DNA from: Rhizobiales bacterium 65-79
Lineage (GTDB): Bacteria > Pseudomonadota > Alphaproteobacteria > Rhizobiales > Rhizobiaceae
Direction: 5' to 3'
Assembly (NCBI GenBank): GCA_001896885.1
Contig: MKRJ01000015.1
Location: forward strand, 62,001-126,000
Length of the DNA: 64,000 nt
The notes beneath the pieces were generated by a model. The model ran no database searches. It saw only the letters and a program-made list of their open reading frames with translations, and had not been told where the DNA came from. Positions within the stretch are counted from its first letter, which is position 1. Each line of letters begins with the position of its first letter. This document shows, one piece after another, positions 18,922 through 27,511 of this stretch. The position numbers were made by a program, and so were the translations under genes.

Positions 18922-19289
18922 GCAAGGGCGCGCACGGTAACCAAGCCGAACTTGCGCGGGACATCATCGATTGGGGTAGCCGGATTCCCGATCTGATCGG
19001 CAGTTCGGATTTCGCGGCGTTTTCAGGCGACCATAGGATATATCTCTCCGTCTGGAAAAGTGTCGAGGTGATCGGCGAGGCGGCCGGAAAGCTGCTCAAG
19101 ACCGGGTTCGGAGAGAATGACCCGGTGCTTTGTCGTGAATTGCGGCGAGCCTACGATACGCGCAACAAACTCTCACACGGCTATTCGGGCGTTGACCTGA
19201 CCATTCTCTGGGCAACTGCGCGCACATTCGTTCCTGACCTGGTCCAGCGCGTGGAGGCTGCCTCCAGAGCGCAAGCTGATGAACCCTAA
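18918..19289 (+). CDS. HEPN-domain ribonuclease toxin, HepT type (DUF86)
   Basis: A 123-residue all-helical HEPN protein of the DUF86 group. It contains R82-x4-H87-x-Y89 (in TRNKLSHGYSG), the RNase motif with the Tyr that MntA-type antitoxins AMPylate. This makes it a typical HepT toxin partner of the preceding gene, which it overlaps by 4 nt. Its stop codon lies inside the start of yidD (11-nt overlap), so toxin and yidD translation are linked. Family and pairing are strong; the RNA target is unknown. Confidence 0.92.
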   Translation: MSKGAHGNQAELARDIIDWGSRIPDLIGSSDFAAFSGDHRIYLSVWKSVEVIGEAAGKLLKTGFGENDPVLCRELRRAYDTRNKLSHGYSGVDLTILWATARTFVPDLVQRVEAASRAQADEP

Positions 19290-19608
19290 AGCCTCCCGCA
19301 ACTTTTCCGGCCCGTGGCGCAGGACCCCGGGAAGGCTGCTCGGCACGTCGCTCATCCGGCTCTACCAGCTTACGCTTTCGGGCTTCGTCGGGCATTCCTG
19401 CCGCCACCTGCCGACCTGCTCGGAATATGGCTACGAGGCGATCGCGCGGCACGGGCTGTGGGCCGGCGGCTGGCTGGCGCTGTTCCGCGTGGCGCGCTGC
19501 GGCCCTGGCGGCACGCGGGGCCTGGATCCGGTGCCTGAAGAACTCGCGCCCCGCTTTCGCTGGTATCTGCCCTGGCGCTACTGGTCCGTCGGTCGTCACG
19601 CGGCTTGA
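19279..19608 (+). CDS. yidD: Membrane protein insertion efficiency factor YidD
   Basis: A 109-residue protein with the YidD core: RLYQLTLSGFVGHSCRHLPT, CSEYGYEAIARHG and RVARCGPGGTRGLDPVP, including the conserved Cys residues. YidD is a small amphipathic inner-membrane-associated protein that helps YidC insert membrane proteins. It is usually encoded near rpmH-rnpA-yidC; in rhizobia it is commonly beside the IscU-like gene, and here the toxin-antitoxin pair has come between the two. Its ATG overlaps the end of the HEPN gene. Confidence 0.94.
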   Translation: MNPKASRNFSGPWRRTPGRLLGTSLIRLYQLTLSGFVGHSCRHLPTCSEYGYEAIARHGLWAGGWLALFRVARCGPGGTRGLDPVPEELAPRFRWYLPWRYWSVGRHAA

Positions 19609-19823
19609 GCCGTCAACGCGTTCCGCCCGCCTGCGGGAAGTCCGCACCGGAATTCGGGCTGAAACCGGGTGCCGGGGCGAAGCTGTTGTAGAAGCGGGCC
19701 ATGGCTAAGCTTGGGATAGACTATCTTCCCCGTTGATTTCGGGTTCGTTTCTGCCGCATGTTCGCTTCATTGGGCGGCCGGTTCGGCATGGGCCGTCGTT
19801 TCAGCACGGAGGGGAGACCCCGC

Positions 19824-20000
19824 ATGGCTCATACGTTTGAAATCTGGAAAGACAAGAAGGGCGAATATCGCGTCCGCTTCAAGTACAACAGCGAAGTGAT
19901 GTTCTCGACGGAGGGCTATACTTCGAAGGCGAGCGCGCAGAACGCGATCGACTCGATCAAGAAGAACGGCCCCAAGGCGCCGGTCGAGGACAATAGCTGA
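19824..20000 (+). CDS. YegP-family small protein (DUF1508)
   Basis: A 58-residue protein beginning MAHTFEIWKDKKGEYRVRFK, a single YegP/DUF1508 unit (a compact alpha/beta fold; many relatives have two copies). No function is established for the family. The ATG at 19824 has the strong site GGAGGGGAG; an earlier ATG at 19758 is open but lacks similarity. The 215 bp before it, between yidD and this gene, show no other gene. A long GC-rich hairpin lies 53 bp downstream. Confidence 0.88.
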   Translation: MAHTFEIWKDKKGEYRVRFKYNSEVMFSTEGYTSKASAQNAIDSIKKNGPKAPVEDNS

Positions 20001-20052
20001 GGCTTCCGCCCTCGGCGGCGATCGGTCGCCTGTCCCAATCCGGAATCGATTT

Positions 20053-20092
20053 GAGCGGCGGCGCCCCGTAGGCTTTACGGGCGCCGCCGCTC
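20053..20092 (+). terminator. Long GC hairpin between the YegP gene and thrS
   Basis: A perfect 14-bp inverted repeat, GAGCGGCGGCGCCC / GGGCGCCGCCGCTC, with a 12-nt loop. There is no T-run after it. It is best read as the terminator of the YegP gene; being 98 bp before thrS, it could alternatively fold in the thrS leader. Confidence 0.6.
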
Positions 20093-20189
20093 GGCTTATG
20101 TAGCGCAATCGTCGGCGGCCATGCCTGCGCCGCCATTTTTGCTGCATCCCACCCGCGCTCGTATGCGGGACTGGATAGGAGACACGACC

Positions 20190-22184
20190 ATGACCGACGC
20201 GGCTTCCAGCGCGCCCGTTTCCCTCAAATTCCCCGACGGCTCCTCGCGCGACTATCCCGCGACGATGACCGGCGCCGAGCTTGCCGAATCGATCTCGAGA
20301 TCGCTGGCCAAGAAGGCGATCGCCTATTCCCTCGACGGCGAGGTGCGCGACCTCTCCGACCCGATCGGCTCGTGGGGCAGCGTCGAAATCCTGACCCGCG
20401 AGAGCGAAGGTGCCCTCGGACTGATCCGCCACGACGCGGCACACGTGCTCGCCGAGGCCGTGCAGGAACTCTGGCCCGGCACGCAGGTGACCATCGGTCC
20501 GGTGATCGAGAACGGCTTCTATTACGATTTCGCCTGCAACGAGCCGTTCACGCCCGAGGATTTCCCCGCCATAGAGAAGAAGATGCGGGAGATCATCGGC
20601 CGCAACAGGCCGTTCACCAAGGAGGTCTGGCCGCGCGACAAGGCGAGGGAGGTGTTCCGCGACAAGGGCGAGGCCTACAAGGTCGAGCTGGTCGACGCGA
20701 TCCCCGAGGACCAGGACGTCAAGATTTACAGGCAGGGCGACTGGTTCGACCTCTGCCGGGGTCCGCACATGGCCTCGACGGGCCAGGTCGGCGACGCCTT
20801 CAAGCTGATGAAGGTGGCCGGCGCCTATTGGCGCGGCGATTCGAACAATCCGATGCTGACCCGCATCTACGGCACCGCCTGGCGCAATCGCGAGGAACTC
20901 GACCACTACCTCCATATGCTGGAGGAGGCGGAGCGTCGCGACCATCGCCGGCTTGGCCGCGAGATGGACCTCTTCCATTTCCAGGAGGAGGGCCCCGGCG
21001 TCGTCTTCTGGCATCCGAAGGGCTGGAAGATGTTCCAGAACCTCGTTTCCTACATGCGCCGTCGGCTCGCCGAACATGAATATTCGGAGGTCAACGCGCC
21101 GCAGGTGCTCGACAAGGAGCTCTGGGAGACCTCGGGCCACTGGAACTGGTATCGCGAAAGCATGTTCAAGGTGCTGGTCGCCGGCGACGAGGCCGAAAGC
21201 GAGGACCACCGTGTCTTCGCGCTGAAGCCGATGAACTGCCCGGGCCATGTGCAGATCTTCAAGCATGGGTTGAAATCCTACCGCGACCTGCCTGTACGGC
21301 TTGCGGAATTCGGCGCCGTGCATCGCTACGAGCCTTCGGGCGCGCTGCATGGGCTGATGCGGGTTCGCGGCTTCACCCAGGACGACGCCCATATCTTCTG
21401 CACCGAGGAGCAGCTCGCCGCCGAGTGCCTGAAGATCAACGATCTGATCCTCACCACCTATGCCGATTTCGGCTTCGAGGAGATCAGGGTCCGTTTCTCG
21501 ACCCGCCCGGAGAAGCGTGTCGGCTCAGATGCGCTCTGGGACCACGCCGAGGACATCATGAGCGGCGTGCTGACCAAGATCCAGCAGTCGGACAACCGTA
21601 TCCGCACCGAGATCAATCCCGGCGACGGCGCCTTCTACGGGCCGAAATTCGATTACGTGCTGAAGGACGCGATCGGCCGGGAGTGGCAGTGCGGCACGAC
21701 GCAGGTCGATTTCAACCTGCCGGAGCGCTTCGGCGCCTTCTATATCGACAAGGATTCGGAGAAGAAGCAGCCGGTCATGGTCCACCGCGCCATCTGCGGC
21801 TCGATGGAGCGCTTCCTCGGCATCCTGATCGAGAACCATGCCGGCCACATGCCGCTCTGGTTCGCGCCGCTGCAGGTGGTGGTTGCGACGATCACCTCGG
21901 ACGCCGACGACTATGCGAGACAGGTGGTGGCGCGGCTGAGAGATGCCGGGCTGCTTGCCGAGGCTGACCTGCGCAACGAGAAGATCAATTACAAGGTGCG
22001 CGAGCACTCGCTGGCCAAGGTGCCGGTGATCCTGGTCTGCGGGAAGCGCGAGGCGGAAGAGGGGACCGTCAACCTGCGCCGGCTCGGCTCGCGCGACCAG
22101 CAGTCGCTGGCGCTGGACGAGGCCGTGGCGGCGCTCGTCGACGAGGCGACCCCGCCGGACATCAGGCGGAAGCGGAAAAACTGA
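20190..22184 (+). CDS. thrS: Threonine--tRNA ligase
   Basis: A 664-residue class II aminoacyl-tRNA synthetase. The order is: N-terminal TGS domain, editing domain ([10 protein letters not shown] zinc-like site and [14 protein letters not shown]), the catalytic core with [13 protein letters not shown] and [13 protein letters not shown], and the C-terminal anticodon-binding domain (...[20 protein letters not shown]). The ATG at 20190 has AGGAGA upstream; an earlier in-frame ATG at 20121 is less likely. It charges tRNA-Thr and clears mischarged Ser-tRNA. It is monocistronic, ending before a hairpin repeat. Confidence 0.97.
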   Translation: MTDAASSAPVSLKFPDGSSRDYPATMTGAELAESISRSLAKKAIAYSLDGEVRDLSDPIGSWGSVEILTRESEGALGLIRHDAAHVLAEAVQELWPGTQVTIGPVIENGFYYDFACNEPFTPEDFPAIEKKMREIIGRNRPFTKEVWPRDKAREVFRDKGEAYKVELVDAIPEDQDVKIYRQGDWFDLCRGPHMASTGQVGDAFKLMKVAGAYWRGDSNNPMLTRIYGTAWRNREELDHYLHMLEEAERRDHRRLGREMDLFHFQEEGPGVVFWHPKGWKMFQNLVSYMRRRLAEHEYSEVNAPQVLDKELWETSGHWNWYRESMFKVLVAGDEAESEDHRVFALKPMNCPGHVQIFKHGLKSYRDLPVRLAEFGAVHRYEPSGALHGLMRVRGFTQDDAHIFCTEEQLAAECLKINDLILTTYADFGFEEIRVRFSTRPEKRVGSDALWDHAEDIMSGVLTKIQQSDNRIRTEINPGDGAFYGPKFDYVLKDAIGREWQCGTTQVDFNLPERFGAFYIDKDSEKKQPVMVHRAICGSMERFLGILIENHAGHMPLWFAPLQVVVATITSDADDYARQVVARLRDAGLLAEADLRNEKINYKVREHSLAKVPVILVCGKREAEEGTVNLRRLGSRDQQSLALDEAVAALVDEATPPDIRRKRKN

Positions 22185-22209
22185 GCGACTGCCGGCTCCT
22201 CACCCGACC

Positions 22210-22234
22210 CTCTCCCCGTGACGAACGGGGAGAG
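22210..22234. repeat. Short palindromic repeat (CTCTCCCCGT hairpin), possible thrS terminator
   Basis: CTCTCCCCGT (22210-22219) and ACGGGGAGAG (22225-22234) form a perfect 10-bp stem with a 5-nt loop between the convergent thrS and acid phosphatase genes. It belongs to the same CTCTCCCC/GGGGAGAG class as the element near 32.6 kb, a kind of dispersed intergenic palindrome common in rhizobia. It may act as a terminator on both strands. Confidence 0.6.
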
Positions 22235-22250
22235 AGACCGGGCCGGCACC

Positions 22251-23129
22251 TTATTCCTTCGGCTTCCAGGGCTCCAGCGCCTCGATCTTCATCTTGCGGC
22301 GCTCGTCGGCGGAAAGCTTGTAGTTGTTGTTGAAGGGGTTCGATTCCCACGAGCCGTATTCCGGATCGGGCAGCATGAACCAGTCATGGCCCCAGTGCGC
22401 GGCATTGTCCGTGAAGAACTTCATGCGCTCGTCATGGGTGCCTTTGTACTTGTCGGTGAAGTCGCCGAGATTGTCGCCGAACATCATGATCACCCGGTAG
22501 TCCTTGGCGACGAAGGCGAAGCGGCTTTCCTTCGGAGATTTCCAGTCCGGCTCCTGGCCCGACGCCAAGAAGGTGTCGACATTGCCGCCCATCGGGAAGC
22601 CGAGCTCCTTCATGTTTTCAATCGACGCCGGCTTTTCCTCGACCGTGCGGTTGGACACGTAGAAGACCTTCACCCCCTTGGAATCGGCGTATTGGAGGAA
22701 TTCCACCGCGCCGGGAATCGCCCGGGTCACCTTGTCCTTGACATAGGCGGTCCATTCCTTGGGGCTGAAATCCGTGCCGCGTGTCACCAGCGAGGCCTCA
22801 TAGGGGCTGTTGTCCAGGATGGTCTCGTCGGCATCGAGCACGATGGCCGGCGGCTTGTCGCCGAAATTCTCGCCCTGCTTGTCGGGGATCGCGGTCCATG
22901 TCTTGTCGGCGAGAGCCTTGTCGAGCTGGCCCTTGGCGAGATTGTAGATGCCGAGCGTCGTCGCCTTGTATTCGACCGAGCGCTGCATCCACAGGGTGGC
23001 GTTGAGCAGATCGTTCTGCGGGACCGCGTCCCCGGCCAGGGCGGAGCCGGCCGAAAGGCCGGTGAACACGATTGCAGCGGCGGCCGAAGCCTTCAATATG
23101 CCGCGGATCGGCATGCGCATTGTCGTCAT
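22251..23129 (-). CDS. Secreted acid phosphatase, HAD subfamily IIIB (e(P4)-like)
   Basis: A 292-residue phosphatase with an N-terminal signal peptide (hydrophobic stretch 12-31, likely cut after SALA). The HAD motif I is VLDADETILDNS, with nucleophile D99 and acid/base D101; motif II is VFYVSNR; the C-terminal DNLGDF completes the metal site. Family members remove phosphate from nucleotides or small phosphate esters in the periplasm. No lipobox Cys is seen, unlike the Haemophilus e(P4) lipoprotein. The ATG at 23129 has GGGAG at 7 nt spacing. Confidence 0.93.
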   Translation of the reverse strand: MTTMRMPIRGILKASAAAAIVFTGLSAGSALAGDAVPQNDLLNATLWMQRSVEYKATTLGIYNLAKGQLDKALADKTWTAIPDKQGENFGDKPPAIVLDADETILDNSPYEASLVTRGTDFSPKEWTAYVKDKVTRAIPGAVEFLQYADSKGVKVFYVSNRTVEEKPASIENMKELGFPMGGNVDTFLASGQEPDWKSPKESRFAFVAKDYRVIMMFGDNLGDFTDKYKGTHDERMKFFTDNAAHWGHDWFMLPDPEYGSWESNPFNNNYKLSADERRKMKIEALEPWKPKE

Positions 23130-23359
23130 TTCGGAACTCCCATTCGGATTGCGAACCCTCTGTCCGTACCCTCGCGGCACGGCAAAAGACGGCATTGCGC
23201 GAGCCGCCCCCTCAAGCGTCCCCTGGGGTGGTCGGGCGCCGCCGCCAGCGACTATAGACCGAACGGATGCAACGGCAATATGAATGGCGACGGGCCGCGC
23301 CGACGCTTTCTGTTGCCGCCATCGCGGAAAGCGCTCTTCGCGCTCTTCGGCGGGCGCGA

Positions 23360-24325
23360 TCAATCGGAGATGTCGCCGATCGGGGCTTCCTGCTGGCCAG
23401 TGTCGCTGGTCAGCACCTCGACGTCTTCATTGTGGCCGGCTTCCACCGTCAGCTCGCGCTGATAGACGTGGTCGCGGTTCTTGGCCACGATGGTGTAGTC
23501 GCCCTCGGCCAGCACCATGGTCGCGAACGCGCCGACGCTCTCGCGCACCACGTCGCCCGAATCGGTCAGCACCGACCATGACGTATCGGCGATCGCCTCG
23601 CCGCCATGCTCGCGCACCAGCTTCATGGTCAGTTCCGCGGCGCGGTGCTCGATGGTCGCCTCGGTCAGCTTGCCGGCCGTCACCCTTATGTCGGAACGGA
23701 TCACGGCGTTGACGGAGCCGTATTTGGAGATGACGTGGTAGGTGCCGGCGTTGAGCCGCACGACCATGTCGGGCCGCACGTCCGGGATGATGAGGGCGCG
23801 CTCGCCGTCCGGGCCCGGCTCGGCCTCGTAGATCGAGAAACGCAGCTTGTCCGGCGGGATGTGGCCGCCGCTCGGCAGGACGGCGTCGAGCTTGAGGCCG
23901 CCGGCGTCGAGGACCACCACTTCCTTCTTCGGTTCCTTGCCGACCGTGATGCGCTTGGTCGCGCCGGCGCGACCATAGGAGGCATGCACGAGGTAGCTTC
24001 CGGGCTGCAGCTGGAAGACGCTCGTACCGCCACGCGCCGAGGCGATCAGGGGCAGCTTGCCGTCCTTGCCGGCCTGCGGTCCGAAAACGCGCCATATCAG
24101 CCCGCGCGTCACCTGCGGACCCTTGTCGACCAGTTCGGCGGTGAGCGTGAGGTTGCCGAATTCCAGCGCCGGCAAGGCGGCGCCCGCCTTAGGCCCGGCC
24201 TTGAAGCCGTTGAGATCGGGCAGTTTCAGCCTCGGCTCGCGATTTCCCGCTTCCTGCGCCGCCGCCGGAAAGGCAAGCAGGAGAACCGCGAACAGGACGG
24301 CGAGTCGCGTCAGAAGGGCGCACAT
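23360..24325 (-). CDS. Secreted protein of unknown function with repeated beta-sandwich units
   Basis: A 321-residue protein with a clear signal peptide (ALLTRLAVLFAVLLLAFPAAA). I do not recognise a named family. The mature part holds several units of the same flavour, each ending in a Gly-Tyr turn such as LQPGSYLVHASYG, LNAGTYHVISKYG and LAEGDYTIVAKNR, with following strands KRITVGKEPKKEVVV and ELTVEAGHNEDVEV. This resembles chains of carboxypeptidase-regulatory-like beta sandwiches, suggesting a periplasmic adhesive or structural protein. The ATG at 24325 begins the signal peptide; a TTG at 24361 is also open. It follows no clear operon partner; the acid phosphatase gene lies 230 bp downstream. 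Confidence 0.78.
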   Translation of the reverse strand: MCALLTRLAVLFAVLLLAFPAAAQEAGNREPRLKLPDLNGFKAGPKAGAALPALEFGNLTLTAELVDKGPQVTRGLIWRVFGPQAGKDGKLPLIASARGGTSVFQLQPGSYLVHASYGRAGATKRITVGKEPKKEVVVLDAGGLKLDAVLPSGGHIPPDKLRFSIYEAEPGPDGERALIIPDVRPDMVVRLNAGTYHVISKYGSVNAVIRSDIRVTAGKLTEATIEHRAAELTMKLVREHGGEAIADTSWSVLTDSGDVVRESVGAFATMVLAEGDYTIVAKNRDHVYQRELTVEAGHNEDVEVLTSDTGQQEAPIGDISD

Positions 24326-24430
24326 GGGTTGCCATGAAGCCCGATGCGGTGGCAATTTCAAGACGGTTTCTCTCCCGCCGGTCGTGCCTTGCGCCAGCCG
24401 TACATTCCCTCTGTCAAAAGAAAATCATTC

Positions 24431-25015
24431 ATGTCGTCGCCCGTCATCGACTTCCTGCTCAAGCGCAACTCGGCACCGATCCACGAACTGAAGGAACCGG
24501 CGCCCTCGGATGCCGAGATCGAGGCGCTCATCCGCGTCGCCAGCCGCGTGCCCGACCACGGCCGCATGGAGCCCTGGCGCTTCATCCTTTATCGCGGCGA
24601 GGCGCGCGAGAGGGTAGGGCGGATGCTCGCCGACCTCGCCGAGAAGCGCGAGGGTCCCCTGAGCGACGTACGCCGAGACAAGGAGCTGACGCGCTTCTCG
24701 CGCGCCCCGCTCGTCATCGGCGTCGTCTCCACGCCGAGGGAGAATCCCAAGATACCCGATTGGGAGATGCAGCTCTCGGGTGGCGCGGCGGCGATGAACC
24801 TCGTCATAGCCGCCAACGCTATGGGCTACGGAACCAACTGGATCACCAATTGGTATGCCTATGACGAGGAGGGGCGGCGTCTGCTGGGACTGGCGCCGCA
24901 CGAGCGCGTGATCGGCTTCATCCATATCGGCACGTTCGATGCCACGGCGCCCGAGCGGCCAAGGCCCGATATCTCCAAGCTCTACGCCGACTATTCCGGG
25001 CCATGGCAGGGCTAG
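24431..25015 (+). CDS. Nitroreductase family protein (YdjA-like)
   Basis: A 194-residue FMN-dependent oxidoreductase. The FMN-binding pattern is visible: KRNSAP near the N-terminus, ASRVPDHGRMEPWRF, and the C-terminal-half helix GGAAAMNLVIAANAMGYGTNWIT. Short length and the absence of a long helical insertion match the single-domain YdjA group, whose physiological substrate is not settled. The ATG at 24431 starts MSSPVIDFLLKRNS. A flavin-reductase-like gene follows after 3 bp, so the two form an operon and may share flavin chemistry. Confidence 0.92.
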   Translation: MSSPVIDFLLKRNSAPIHELKEPAPSDAEIEALIRVASRVPDHGRMEPWRFILYRGEARERVGRMLADLAEKREGPLSDVRRDKELTRFSRAPLVIGVVSTPRENPKIPDWEMQLSGGAAAMNLVIAANAMGYGTNWITNWYAYDEEGRRLLGLAPHERVIGFIHIGTFDATAPERPRPDISKLYADYSGPWQG

Positions 25016-25018
25016 TCC

Positions 25019-25627
25019 ATGTTCTACGAGCCCTCGAAAGGCCACGGCCTGCCGCACGATCCCTTCAAGGCGATCGTCGCGCCGCGGCCGATCGGCTGGA
25101 TCTCGACCAGGGGGCGCGACGGCTCGATCAATCTCGCACCCTACTCCTATTTCAATGCCTTCTCAGGCCGCCCGCCGCTCGTGTGGTTCTCCTCGGAGGG
25201 GGTGAAGGACAGCTTCACCTTCGCGCGGGAGAGCGGCGAATTCGTCGCCAATCTCGTCGGCAGGCATATCTTCAGGGAGATGAACGCCACCTCCGTCGAT
25301 GCGCCGCGCGGGGTGAGCGAGTTCGGCTATGCCGGGCTGACGCCGGCGCCCTCGCGGCTGGTCGCGGCGCCGCGCGTCGCCGAGGCGCATGCCGCGCTGG
25401 AATGCCGGGTGACGGAGACGTTCGAGCCGAAGGGCCTCGACGGTAGGCCGGCCGGCGTCCATGTCTGCGCCGGCGAGGTGATCGGCGTCCATATAGACGA
25501 GGCGGTGCTGACGAACGGCCTGTTCGACAATGTCAAGGCCGGCAATGTTTCGCGCCTCGGCTATCTCGATTTTTCGGCGATCACCGAAACCTTCGCCATG
25601 CGCCGGCCGAAATGGAAGGCGGATTGA
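25019..25627 (+). CDS. Flavin reductase-like FMN-binding protein
   Basis: A 202-residue protein of the DIM6/NTAB flavin-reductase-like fold. Typical features are APRPIGWISTRGRDGSINLA, the FMN-contact segment SYFNAFSGRPPLVWFSS and EFVANLVGRHIF. Members bind FMN as split-barrel dimers and act as flavin reductases or in ring-opening chemistry; the substrate here is not known. It starts 3 bp after the nitroreductase gene. Confidence 0.9.
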   Translation: MFYEPSKGHGLPHDPFKAIVAPRPIGWISTRGRDGSINLAPYSYFNAFSGRPPLVWFSSEGVKDSFTFARESGEFVANLVGRHIFREMNATSVDAPRGVSEFGYAGLTPAPSRLVAAPRVAEAHAALECRVTETFEPKGLDGRPAGVHVCAGEVIGVHIDEAVLTNGLFDNVKAGNVSRLGYLDFSAITETFAMRRPKWKAD

Positions 25628-25655
25628 GGGGTTGCAGGTCGGCAAACTGAGCTAG

Positions 25656-25907
25656 TTAGCCGTTGTGACCGCCGCCACAATCGACTCCAGCGCTGTCCGT
25701 ACCGCCATGGCTAAAACCACAATAGCCATGATCCGAGCCGTATCCTCCTGGCGGCAGTCCGTTATCGGGATGGTCCGTTCTCGGATATGGCCAGAATCGT
25801 AACCTGGATGTTCCATTCCGCTCCGGAAAGAACGAAATCCAAAAAATGAACCCCAAAATTGCAAGTCCAAAAACGAAGCCTGCAAAAATAAGAATCGCCA
25901 TGTGCAT
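25656..25907 (-). CDS. Small membrane peptide with Gly/His/Cys-rich tail (tentative)
   Basis: An 83-residue frame in an otherwise gene-free 400-bp stretch. It begins MHMAILIFAGFVFGLAILGF, a good single transmembrane helix, then a short basic linker, and ends in a Gly/His/Asp-rich segment with two Cys (GGYGSDHGYCGFSHGG and DCGGGHNG). This bias fits a real small protein more than chance, and similar small proteins with Gly/Cys-rich tails occur in rhizobia. The start may be the second Met. No strong ribosome site is visible. The surrounding DNA is AT-richer than its neighbours. Confidence 0.45.
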   Translation of the reverse strand: MHMAILIFAGFVFGLAILGFIFWISFFPERNGTSRLRFWPYPRTDHPDNGLPPGGYGSDHGYCGFSHGGTDSAGVDCGGGHNG

Positions 25908-26027
25908 TGGATGTCAGCCTTCGCGATCGTCGTGATCGAATATTTGGCCCCTCAATTGAATTCGAAATAAACATTCAAAGCGAAATTTGAATCGCGGCAA
26001 TGTTTTCACGCTGGGCTCGAATCTCTT
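25908..26027. other. AT-richer gap after the MaoC/CitE genes
   Basis: 120 bp between the CitE-like stop and the small membrane frame, lower in GC than its surroundings (for example TCGAAATAAACATTCAAAGC). It could carry the promoter of the small frame. No gene, clear hairpin or repeat was seen. Confidence 0.4.
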
Positions 26028-26909
26028 TTACTTTCCAACGTCCGCCGCCCTGGCCCGCGCCAGGATGCGCTCGGCGCGGCGCAGATGCGGCCGGTCGTAC
26101 ATGTGGCCGTCGATGCCGATGACGCCCGGATTGCCGGCGGCCGCGAAGGCCTCGACCACGGCGCGCGAATGCGCGACCGTTTCGGCGGAGGGCGTGAACA
26201 CCTCGTTGATGACCGGCACCTGTGCCGGATGGATCGCCATCTTGGCCGTGAAGCCGTCACGCTCGGCCTCGACGCATTCGACCTTCAGCGCCTCCATGTC
26301 GCGGAAATTGACGAACACCGTGTCGATTGCCGCCGTCTGGGCCGCCGAGGCGGCGAGGATGGTCAGCGTGCGTGCCAGACGGAAGACGTCGGTATAGCGG
26401 CCGTCTCCGTCGCGTGGCGTGCGCGCGCCGATGTCCGACGACAGGTCCTCCGCTCCCCAGGTGAGGCCGGCAAGGCGGGGATGCGCCTCGCCGAAGGACG
26501 GCGCGGCGAGCAGGCCGGCGGCCGTCTCGGTGATGATGGCGACGATACGGGTCGCGCCGTCCTCGATGCCGTTTTCCGCCTCGTGGACGCGCAGCTTCGC
26601 CGAAAGCCGCTCCACGTCCTTTGCCCCGACCGCCTTGGGCAGCATGATGCCCGCGGGCCGCGCCGGCATCACCGCGGCGAGATCGTCGTCGGCAAGGCCG
26701 GTGGTGAAGTCGTTGACCCGCACATAGAGGGCCGCCGGGGCGCGCTTGCGGTTCTCGCCAATGAAGGCAGCCGTGATGCGTCGCGCTTCCGGCTTGCGGT
26801 CGGCCGCGACCGAATCCTCCAGGTCGAGAAGCAGCGTGTCGGCGCCGGCCTCGAGTCCCTTCGCGAGCTTCCTCTCGGAATCGCCGGGAACGAACAGCAG
26901 CGATCGCAC
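26028..26909 (-). CDS. CitE-like HpcH/HpaI aldolase family lyase
   Basis: A 293-residue TIM-barrel protein of the citrate lyase beta / malyl-CoA lyase family. Key patterns are MRSLLFVPGDSERKLAKGLE, LLLDLEDSV (metal-binding Asp/Glu), VRVND, ITETAAGLLAAP and LTWGAEDLSSDIGA. Such proteins cleave or hydrolyse (3S)-malyl-CoA or related CoA esters. No citrate-lyase alpha or gamma subunit gene is near, so it is not a citrate lyase. It follows a MaoC-type hydratase gene by 2 bp, suggesting a shared pathway for a hydroxyacyl- or mesaconyl-like CoA ester. Confidence 0.9.
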   Translation of the reverse strand: MRSLLFVPGDSERKLAKGLEAGADTLLLDLEDSVAADRKPEARRITAAFIGENRKRAPAALYVRVNDFTTGLADDDLAAVMPARPAGIMLPKAVGAKDVERLSAKLRVHEAENGIEDGATRIVAIITETAAGLLAAPSFGEAHPRLAGLTWGAEDLSSDIGARTPRDGDGRYTDVFRLARTLTILAASAAQTAAIDTVFVNFRDMEALKVECVEAERDGFTAKMAIHPAQVPVINEVFTPSAETVAHSRAVVEAFAAAGNPGVIGIDGHMYDRPHLRRAERILARARAADVGK

Positions 26910-26911
26910 GC

Positions 26912-27364
26912 TCAGACAGCCTTCTTCATCATCATGGCCTGGCGCAGGCAGCGCGCCACCAGCACGTCGTCCTGGTTATAGGCGCGGTGCTCGAATTCGA
27001 CGATGCCGCGGTCCGGCTTCGATTTGGACGGCCGCACCGATTTCACCTCGGTCTCGATATGCACGGTGTCCCCATGGAAGAGGGGATGAGGGAACACCGT
27101 CTCGCTCATGCCGAGATTGGCGATCGTGGTGCCGAGCGTGGTGTCGTGAACCGAGATGCCGATCATCAGGCCGAGCGTGAAGAGCGAATTGACCAGCGGC
27201 TTGCCCCATTCGCTCTTCGCGGCGAAATCGAAATCGATGTGCAGCGGCTGCGGATTGAGCGTCATGACCGAGAACAGCACGTTGTCGCCCTCGGTGATGG
27301 TGCGCCTCAGGGGATGCCGGAAGATTTGTCCCGGAGTGAACTCCTCCAAATAGTGGCCCGGCAT
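26912..27364 (-). CDS. MaoC-family acyl dehydratase
   Basis: A 150-residue single hot-dog protein starting MPGHYLEEFTPGQIFRHPLR. The hydratase loop motif is recognisable around NPQPLHIDFDFAAKSEWGKP (Asp/His catalytic pair), followed by PLVNSLFTLGL. It should hydrate an enoyl-CoA-type substrate. The ATG at 27364 has an excellent GGAGGAAACG site; the open frame upstream of it is not used. It is the first gene of a two-gene operon with the CitE-like lyase. Confidence 0.92.
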   Translation of the reverse strand: MPGHYLEEFTPGQIFRHPLRRTITEGDNVLFSVMTLNPQPLHIDFDFAAKSEWGKPLVNSLFTLGLMIGISVHDTTLGTTIANLGMSETVFPHPLFHGDTVHIETEVKSVRPSKSKPDRGIVEFEHRAYNQDDVLVARCLRQAMMMKKAV

Positions 27365-27511
27365 CGTTTCCTCCGTTGGTCGTGCGTTTGATAGGGCGGT
27401 TGCGGCGGACCCGCAAGCCACGCACCAGCGAACTGCCCGGTTAACCGATATGGTAAACACTTCCTAAACCATTTCTGGCCTAGCGTCGGCGGCAAGCTCG
27501 GGGTCGGCGGC

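Noticed and set aside
23130-23359. Gap between the acid phosphatase and the unknown secreted protein
   Set aside because: Short frames here are not convincing; it probably contains only the phosphatase promoter.
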